Origin: DATFQE01 sp963739085
GTDB lineage: Bacteria; Actinomycetota; Thermoleophilia; Gaiellales; Gaiellaceae
Assembly: GCA_963739085.1 (NCBI GenBank)
Contig: CAVTZA010000007.1
Coordinates: 186,001 to 250,000, forward strand
Length of the DNA stretch: 64,000 nt
Reading direction: 5' to 3'
Shown here: positions 58,633-64,000 of the stretch, in pieces
Position numbering within the stretch: position 1 is the stretch's first letter
How the letters are laid out: every line of letters starts with the position of its first letter
Translations under genes and position numbers: made by a program
The notes under the pieces: model-generated
Seen by the model: the letters and a program-made list of their open reading frames with translations, nothing else
Told to the model about the DNA's origin: nothing
The model's database searches: none

Positions 58633-59824
58633 GTTGAGCGTCGTGCAGCTTCCGCGATCAGCCGGAATCTTGCTTCACCCGACCTCGCTGCCGAGCGGTT
58701 CCCTCGCGGACGCGCGGGAGTTTGTCGACTGGCTCGCCGCGGCGGGCCAGTCGTGGTGGCAGGTATTGCCGCTCGGCCCGCCCGACGAACACGGGTCCCC
58801 GTACGCGGCCCGATCGGCCTTCGCCGCGTCGCCCGCGCTGCTCGCCGAGCCCGACGCCGCGGTCTCCCCCGCCGAGGTCGAGGCCTTCGCGCGTTCTCAC
58901 GGGTTCTGGACCGGGGACTGGGCGGCGTTCGGCGGCTCGCTCGACGACCAGGTGCGATTCGAGCGGGAGTGGTCGTCGCTTCGCTCGTACGCGGCCTCGC
59001 GCGGCGTGCGCCTGATCGGCGATTTGCCGATCTACGTCGCTCCGGGCGGCGCAGACCATCTCGCCCATCCCGAGCTCTTCCAGGACGGCGAGGTCGCCGG
59101 GGTGCCGCCGGACCTGTTCAGCGCCGACGGCCAGCTCTGGGGCAACCCGCTCTACCGCTGGCCCGCGCTTCGCGCGACCGGGTACCGCTGGTGGACCGAG
59201 CGCTTCCGCCGGGCGTTCGAGCTCGTCGACCTCGTCCGGCTCGACCACTTCCGCGGGCTGGTCGCGTACTGGTCGGTGCCCGCCGGACGCAGGACCGCAC
59301 GAGCAGGTCGCTGGCGGCGGGCGCCCGGCCGCGAGCTGCTCGAGACCGTGCGCGCGGAGCTCGGCTCTCTCCCCGTGGTCGCGGAGGATCTCGGCCTGAT
59401 CACGCCGGCCGTCGAGCGCCTGCGCGACGACCTCGGCCTGCCCGGCATGGCGGTGCTGCAGTTCGCCTTCGACGGCAACCCGCGCAACCCGTACCTCCCG
59501 CGGAACCACCGCGAGCACCAGCTCGTCTATACCGGCACGCACGACAACGACACCGCGGTGGGCTGGTACCGGGCGAGCCCGGTCGCGGAGCTCGACGCCG
59601 CGGAGCCGAACTGGTCGCTGATCGAGCTGGCCTACGGCTCCCGGGCGGCGGTGGCGATCGTTCCCGCCCAGGACGTGCTCGGCCTCGGGAGCGAGGCACG
59701 GATGAACACGCCCGGCCGCGGCACCGGCAACTGGTCGTGGCGGCTGAAGCGGGGTCAGCTCACGCAGGAGCACGCGAAGCGGCTGCGCGAGCTCGCTCGA
59801 GCAACGCGTCGAGGTCGACCGTAG
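58631..59824 (+). CDS. malQ: 4-alpha-glucanotransferase (amylomaltase)
   Basis: GH77 disproportionating enzyme of 397 residues from ATG 58631, or 393 from GTG 58643, which reads VQLPRSAGILLHPTSLPSG like most family N-termini and leaves space for a ribosome site. Motifs are LPLGPPDEHGSPYA, RLIGDLPIYVA, the nucleophile Asp in LVRLDHFRGLVAYW, the acid/base Glu in VVAEDLGLITPAV, and YTGTHDNDTAVGWY. It is shorter than the ~500 residues of typical MalQ. It diverges from glgE with overlapping start codons (CATG) and likely processes malto-oligosaccharides from the glucan pathway. The 3' end overlaps a convergent gene by 65 bp. Confidence 0.92.
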   Translation: MLSVVQLPRSAGILLHPTSLPSGSLADAREFVDWLAAAGQSWWQVLPLGPPDEHGSPYAARSAFAASPALLAEPDAAVSPAEVEAFARSHGFWTGDWAAFGGSLDDQVRFEREWSSLRSYAASRGVRLIGDLPIYVAPGGADHLAHPELFQDGEVAGVPPDLFSADGQLWGNPLYRWPALRATGYRWWTERFRRAFELVDLVRLDHFRGLVAYWSVPAGRRTARAGRWRRAPGRELLETVRAELGSLPVVAEDLGLITPAVERLRDDLGLPGMAVLQFAFDGNPRNPYLPRNHREHQLVYTGTHDNDTAVGWYRASPVAELDAAEPNWSLIELAYGSRAAVAIVPAQDVLGLGSEARMNTPGRGTGNWSWRLKRGQLTQEHAKRLRELARATRRGRP

Positions 59825-60332
59825 ACCAATCGGTCGTGTCGACCTCGATGAGCTCGCCGTCGAGCTCGAGCGCACGCCAGCGGCCGGCGTCGATGGACTC
59901 GATCACGTCCTCGAGCCGCTCGTCGTCGATGTGACCCGGGTGGCGCGAGCCCGACCGCTCCTTGAAGCGCTCGATCAAGACCTCGCGTGAGGCGGTGCAG
60001 ACGATCTGCAGCGCCCTGAATCCGTGCTTCAGCTGGATCGCGCTCAGCTGAGCCGAGGCCTCGTTGTGGTCGAAATTCGCCTCGAGCACGCACGAACGGC
60101 GCGCGCGCACCTCCTCCTCGGCCAAAAGGAAGAGGACGCCGTAGGTGGCGATTCCCAGCTTCTTCGACCAGGCCGCGTCGCCAGTCCCGAGACCATCGAA
60201 CAAGGTCTCCTTGATCGAATCCTTCGCCAACAGCGGCGCAGACAGCGCGTCGGCGATCGCGCGGGCGATCGAGCTCTTCCCGCTCGCAGGCGGGCCGGTC
60301 ACGACGACCACGAGCGGAGCGTCCGAGGCCAT
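59760..60332 (-). CDS. P-loop AAA-type kinase-like protein
   Basis: 190 residues from ATG 60332. Walker A is VVVVTGPPASGKSSIARAIA, followed by LLAKDSIKETLFDGLG and VLEANFDHNEAS, and an Arg-rich lid ERFKERSGSRHPGH. The closing ELIEVDTTDWSTVDLDALL matches zeta-toxin/gluconokinase-like small-molecule kinases. The substrate is not evident. ATG 60332 overlaps the divergent ATG at 60331, so the neighbour's start is probably further in. Confidence 0.8.
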   Translation of the reverse strand: MASDAPLVVVVTGPPASGKSSIARAIADALSAPLLAKDSIKETLFDGLGTGDAAWSKKLGIATYGVLFLLAEEEVRARRSCVLEANFDHNEASAQLSAIQLKHGFRALQIVCTASREVLIERFKERSGSRHPGHIDDERLEDVIESIDAGRWRALELDGELIEVDTTDWSTVDLDALLERARAAASRAPA

Positions 60333-60354
60333 GGCGGTAGCGTACGATCGCCGC

Positions 60355-61206
60355 GTGGACGGGCGGCTCATCGACGTCGGCGACACGCGCCTTCATGTCG
60401 TCGAGCGCGGCGAGGGCTATCCGCTGATCGTCCTGCACGGCGGACCGGGTCTCGACCACCGCATGTTCGGCGACTACCTCGACGGCCTGACCGACGAGTA
60501 CCGACTCCTGCTCGTCGACCAGCGCGCGCAGGGTCGCTCCGACCGGCCTCCCGAGGAGACCTGGACGCTCGAGCGCATGGCCGCGGACGTCCGCGCGCTC
60601 GGCGAGACGCTCGCGCTCGGGGAGTACGCCGTGCTCGGGCACTCCTACGGCGCGATCGTGGCGCTGCAGAACGCGGTCGACTTCCCGGGCGTGGCCGCAC
60701 AGACGATCGTCTCGAGCGGCGTCCCCTCGGCGTCCTTCCTGGCCGAGGTCGACGCCAACCTGGCCGCCTTCGAGCCGGTCGAGCTGCGGGAGCGCGTCAC
60801 GCAGTCGTGGGAGCGCGAGAAGCACGTGACGACCGACGAGCAGGTCGCGACCCTTCTGAGTGCCCAGCTTCCGTTCCATTTCGGCGATCCGCTCGACGGG
60901 CGGATCCCCGAGTACGAGCGGCGTACGACCGGCGCCGCCTACTCGCCCGAGGTCCTCCGCCGCTTCGCCAACGAGGAGTACGGCGGGATCGAGGTCGAAG
61001 ACCGGCTCGGCGCGGTCAGCCAGCCCGTGCTCGTGCTTGCCGGCCGCAAGGACCGCACCTGCTCGGTGCGGGCCGCGGAGAGGATCGCGGCAGGTGTCAC
61101 CAGCGCCGAGCTCGTCGTGTTCGAGCACAGCGGTCACATGACGTTCGTCGAGGAGAACGAGCGCTACGTGTCGGTCGTGCGCGACTTCCTCGCGCGCTCG
61201 CGGTAG
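60355..61206 (+). CDS. Alpha/beta hydrolase (proline iminopeptidase-like)
   Basis: 283 residues from GTG 60355; an ATG at 60331 is possible but overlaps the divergent gene start. The oxyanion motif HGGPGLDHRMFGDYL is typical of prolyl iminopeptidase relatives. The nucleophile elbow is GHSYGAIVALQ, the catalytic Asp lies in VLAGRKDRTCSV, and the His in EHSGHMTFVE. It hydrolyses an ester or N-terminal proline; the substrate is unknown. The cap domain is short. Confidence 0.9.
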   Translation: MDGRLIDVGDTRLHVVERGEGYPLIVLHGGPGLDHRMFGDYLDGLTDEYRLLLVDQRAQGRSDRPPEETWTLERMAADVRALGETLALGEYAVLGHSYGAIVALQNAVDFPGVAAQTIVSSGVPSASFLAEVDANLAAFEPVELRERVTQSWEREKHVTTDEQVATLLSAQLPFHFGDPLDGRIPEYERRTTGAAYSPEVLRRFANEEYGGIEVEDRLGAVSQPVLVLAGRKDRTCSVRAAERIAAGVTSAELVVFEHSGHMTFVEENERYVSVVRDFLARSR

Positions 61207-61236
61207 CGGCCCCCGGCCCGCCGCTAACGTGCCGAG

Positions 61237-62688
61237 GTGAGCGCGCACCACGAGCACGAACGCCAGCACTACAACGTCACTCTCGCGGCGCTCCTCACCG
61301 CCGGTATCGCGTTCGCGCTCCAGCAGACGCTCGTGATCCCGGCGCTCCCCGCGCTGCAGCGCGACCTGCACACCTCGACCGCCTGGGCAACCTGGTTGCT
61401 GACGGCCTTCCTGCTCAGCGCGTCGGTGCTGACGCCGCTGCTCGGCAAGCTCGGCGACCAGTACGGGAAGGAGCGGCTGCTCGTGATCAGCCTGAGCATC
61501 TTCCTGGCCGGCTCGATCGGCGCCATCTTCGCCTGGAACGTCGGCTCGCTCATCGCCTGCCGCGTGATCCAGGGCGCGGGCGGCGCAGTCTTCCCGCTCA
61601 GCTTCGCGATCATCAAGGACGAGTTCCCGCAGGAGCGGATGGGGACGGCCATCGGGATCGTCTCGTCCGTCTTCGCGATCGGCGGCTCGATCGGCCTCGT
61701 CCTCTCGGGCGTCATCGTCGACTACGCCTCGTGGCGCTGGCTGTTCATCATCGGCGCGATCGGGGTCGCGGTCGCGATCGTGCTCGTGCACTTCTTCGTG
61801 CCCGAGTCGCCGGTCAAGACGCCCTCGCGGCTCGACATCCCCGGCGCGCTCCTGCTCTCGGGCTCGCTGATAGCGCTGCTCGTCGCGCTCACCGAGGGCG
61901 AGAACTGGGGCTGGGGCTCGGGGCCGGTCCTCGCGCTCCTCGCCGCCTTCGTCGTCCTCGGAGCGCTCTGGGCGATCGTCGAGCTCCGCGTTCCCGAGCC
62001 GATGGTGGACATGCGCATGTTCACGCACCGCCCCGTGCTGCTGACGAACGTGATCGCGCTCGCGACCGGGTTCGCCATGCTCGGCTCGTTCGTCCTGATC
62101 CCGAACTTCGTCCAGGCGCCGGGTGACTTGCCGGAGTCCGTCGCCGGCCTCGTCGACTACGGCTTCGGGGCGAGCGCCAGCAAGACAGGTCTCTACCTCC
62201 TCCCGGGGGCGCTGATTGGGCTCCTCGGCGGGCCGCTCGCCGGGCGCCTGGGCAAGCAGTTCGGGTGGAAGCTCCCGCTCCTGGTCGGGATGGCGGTCGC
62301 GGGAGTCGGCATCGCCTCGTTCGCGATCTGGCACGACGAGCCCTGGCAGATCGTGGTCGGCAACGTCGCGCTCGGCTTAGGCGTCGTGCTGGCCTTCGCG
62401 GCGATGGCGACGATCATCGTCAGCTCGGTCCGCCCCACCGAGACCGGCGTCGCGACCGGCATGAACACGGTCATGCGGACGATCGGCGGCGTGATCGGCG
62501 GCCAGGTCGGCGCGGCGATCCTCACCGCCGACACAATCGCCGGGACACAGGTGCCCGCCGAATCGGCGTTCGTGACCGCGTTCTCGATCAGTGCGGCCGC
62601 CGCCTTCGCCGGCGCGGTGCTGGCCGTCTTCGTCACCCCGCGGCGCGCGCTGAGCGCTCGCCGTGTCGCGGTCGAGACCGCCGAGTAG
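61237..62688 (+). CDS. DHA2-family MFS drug exporter (EmrB/QacA type)
   Basis: 483 residues with about 14 hydrophobic helices. Signatures are LVIPALPALQRDLHTS, WLLTAFLLSASVLTPLLGKL with GDQYGKERLLV (motif A), RVIQGAGGAVFPL (motif B-like) and GGSIGLVLSGVIVDYASWRW (motif C region). Exports hydrophobic drugs or metabolites by proton antiport in known members. GTG 61237 is the start. The gene ends in GAGTAG, 3 nt before an inverted-repeat element shared with the convergent permease gene. Confidence 0.92.
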   Translation: MSAHHEHERQHYNVTLAALLTAGIAFALQQTLVIPALPALQRDLHTSTAWATWLLTAFLLSASVLTPLLGKLGDQYGKERLLVISLSIFLAGSIGAIFAWNVGSLIACRVIQGAGGAVFPLSFAIIKDEFPQERMGTAIGIVSSVFAIGGSIGLVLSGVIVDYASWRWLFIIGAIGVAVAIVLVHFFVPESPVKTPSRLDIPGALLLSGSLIALLVALTEGENWGWGSGPVLALLAAFVVLGALWAIVELRVPEPMVDMRMFTHRPVLLTNVIALATGFAMLGSFVLIPNFVQAPGDLPESVAGLVDYGFGASASKTGLYLLPGALIGLLGGPLAGRLGKQFGWKLPLLVGMAVAGVGIASFAIWHDEPWQIVVGNVALGLGVVLAFAAMATIIVSSVRPTETGVATGMNTVMRTIGGVIGGQVGAAILTADTIAGTQVPAESAFVTAFSISAAAAFAGAVLAVFVTPRRALSARRVAVETAE

Positions 62689-62690
62689 CT

Positions 62691-62862
62691 AGGAGGGCTT
62701 GGCGGAATATCGCTCGTTGCCGGGGTGCGATGGTCGTTCCGAGGCAAGGACGCAGGGAGTGTTCGTGATGCTGGGAGCTAGCGTGGGCGCGACCGAGGAC
62801 GCCGCCTCGGGGCGAGCAGCGCGGCCCGGCGACACAGCCGCTATTTCGCCAAGCCCTCCCTA
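62691..62862. mobile_element. ~170-bp element with long terminal inverted repeats (MITE-like or structured RNA)
   Basis: The gap between two convergent genes is bounded by GGAGGGCTTGGCGGAATA (62692-62709) and its near-complement TATTTCGCCAAGCCCTCC (62842-62859): 17 of 18 positions pair. Inside are smaller stems, including CCGAGG/CCTCGG (about 62793-62810). No coding frame is convincing. It could be a miniature transposable element inserted after both stop codons, a shared terminator, or a structured RNA. The almost exact coincidence of arms with both gene ends is striking. Confidence 0.55.
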
Positions 62863-64000
62863 CTCGTACTGCAAAGCGCGCAGGACGTTGAGGCGCGAGG
62901 CGCGCCGCGCCGGGAAGATCGCCGCGAGGATCCCGACGACGACCGCGGCCACCGCGAACACGATCAGCTGGCCGATCGGGAGCGTGAAGTCGATGAAGTC
63001 CACCCGCGCCACGAGCAGTGCGCCGAGCACGATCCCGAGCGCGATCCCGAGCACGCCGCCGATCGCGGCCGTGATCACGCTCTCGTAACGGATCATTCGG
63101 CGCACCTGCCGCCGCGTCATGCCGACCGCCCGCAGCATGCCGATCTCGCGCGTCCGCTCGAAGATGGTGAGGACGAGCGTGTTCACGATCCCGAACAGGC
63201 TCACCACCACCGAGAGGGCGAGCAGCACGTAGAGCACGTTGAGCACGGAGCTCAGGCCGGAGATCTGGTTGTCGATGAACTCGCTCCGCGTCTGTACCTT
63301 GGCGTTGGGAAAGCTCGTGAGCGAGCTGTCGAGGGCCGCCCGGTTGGCGTCCGTCTGGCCGCCGCGCATGATCACGAACGAGTAGAGGTTCTTCGGCTGC
63401 TCGTTGAACCGGTCCCAGGTGGCGGCGGAGATGGTGACCGGGCCGAACGGCGAGCCCCCGGTCGGCGGCTTGAAGATGCCGTCGACCCGGAACCGCTTCT
63501 GCTCCGAGTTGGCGAACGTCAGCTCGACGGGCGAGCCCACCTTCAGGTCGTGGTCGTCGGCGAAGCTCTCCGTCACGAACGCCCCGTCCTCTCCGAGCGA
63601 CGAGAGCACGGCGTCCGACCCCTCCTTCCAGTCGATCGAGAAGACCTCGCGCGTGCCCGGGTCGACCGCGGTCGCGTTGAAGACGGAGCCGAAGGCCTTG
63701 GCCTGGCCGGCGCGGACGTTGCCGACCGCTTCGACACCGGGCGTCTTCGCCGCGGCCTCGGCGACGCTGACCGGGATCGGGGAGAAGTTGTTCTGCGCCG
63801 TGACGGCGTAGTCGGCGTTCTTCCAGAGGTCGTCGACCGCGCTCTTGAAGGTCGAGACGATGCCCGCTGCCAGGACGGCGACGAGCGTCACGAGCGCGAG
63901 CCCGATCATCAGGGCCGATGCGGTCGACGCGGTGCGCTGCGGGTTGCGGCGTGCGTTGTCGCGGGCGAGGCTCCCGGGAGCGCCGGCGATCCTCGCGGCC
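62860..64000 (-). CDS. FtsX-like ABC transporter permease, 5' truncated by window edge
   Basis: C-terminal ~380 residues of a MacB/LolE-type permease. The frame runs open to the right edge (AARIAGAPGSLARDNARRNP), the linker normally preceding a membrane helix in such duplicated permeases, then a helix (SALMIGLALVTLVAVLAAGI). A large extracytoplasmic MacB_PCD-type domain follows (FSPIPVSVAEAAAKTPGVEA), and a final three-helix FtsX domain with ERTREIGMLRAVGMTRRQVR, the coupling motif, ends ARRASRLNVLRALQYE. It would pair with an ATPase encoded outside the window, exporting lipids or peptides. Confidence 0.92.
   Translation of the reverse strand, partial: AARIAGAPGSLARDNARRNPQRTASTASALMIGLALVTLVAVLAAGIVSTFKSAVDDLWKNADYAVTAQNNFSPIPVSVAEAAAKTPGVEAVGNVRAGQAKAFGSVFNATAVDPGTREVFSIDWKEGSDAVLSSLGEDGAFVTESFADDHDLKVGSPVELTFANSEQKRFRVDGIFKPPTGGSPFGPVTISAATWDRFNEQPKNLYSFVIMRGGQTDANRAALDSSLTSFPNAKVQTRSEFIDNQISGLSSVLNVLYVLLALSVVVSLFGIVNTLVLTIFERTREIGMLRAVGMTRRQVRRMIRYESVITAAIGGVLGIALGIVLGALLVARVDFIDFTLPIGQLIVFAVAAVVVGILAAIFPARRASRLNVLRALQYE

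Noticed and set aside
59760..60332. Zeta-toxin of a toxin-antitoxin pair
   Set aside because: The fold is similar, but no antitoxin-like small gene is adjacent and toxin-specific residues cannot be confirmed.

Overview
The window is a very GC-rich bacterial chromosome segment from a high-GC actinobacterium. Dense gene packing, frequent GTG starts, ATGA/GTGA stop-start overlaps, a Pup-less but typical GatCAB set, and the pairing of the GlgE route with TreZ/TreX/TreY fit Actinomycetota. A deep-branching soil lineage such as Thermoleophilia (Gaiellales or Solirubrobacterales) is my best guess. This is inference from gene content and style; no rRNA is present to confirm it.

Layout. 0-10 kb is housekeeping: the end of a class A penicillin-binding protein, a DNA glycosylase/transporter/RemA-like operon, and then amino-acid genes (DegT-type aminotransferase, ilvE, a YbaK deacylase, a methyltransferase, serA and its partner aminotransferase). 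10-14.8 kb holds a membrane protein, an Rpf-like exported protein behind a structured leader, cspA, infA and small conserved proteins. 14.8-20 kb has gatCAB, a second cold-shock gene, folD and a stand-alone HMG-CoA reductase. 20-23 kb has small enzymes and a secreted protein. 23-28.7 kb is the treZ-glgX(treX)-treY operon, which makes trehalose from alpha-glucan. 32.4-42.8 kb is an exopolysaccharide locus: initiating sugar transferase, acetyltransferase-like protein, deacetylase, glycosyltransferase, polymerase/ligase, Wzz/BY-kinase-like protein and beta-helix protein, ending in an operon headed by an alternative sigma factor and a membrane-anchored HicB/RHH protein. 45.2-51.3 kb encodes two exported tandem-repeat proteins, one with about 17 copies of a ~78-residue Ig-like module. 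51.4-59.8 kb is the complete GlgE pathway (glgE-treS-mak-glgB) with divergent malQ and a pair of palindromic operator-like sites before treS. The window ends with a kinase-like protein, a hydrolase, a drug exporter, an inverted-repeat element and an FtsX-like permease.

How it fits together. Two alpha-glucan/trehalose operons lie about 22 kb apart. One builds branched glucan from trehalose through maltose-1-phosphate; the other converts glucan back to trehalose. An EPS cluster and large secreted surface proteins lie between them, which suggests an organism invested in envelope, capsule and desiccation or osmotic protection.

Sequence quality. Several otherwise conserved genes carry single-base indels (ilvE, folD, treZ, glgX, the beta-helix gene, both repeat-protein genes and the Pro-rich gene). 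Flanking reading frames align to family expectation on both sides of each indel, and the indels cluster, with nine in 2.2 kb of treZ/glgX. I read them mainly as assembly or sequencing errors rather than gene decay, but cannot prove this from one sequence. Frameshifted genes are given their reconstructed full extents.
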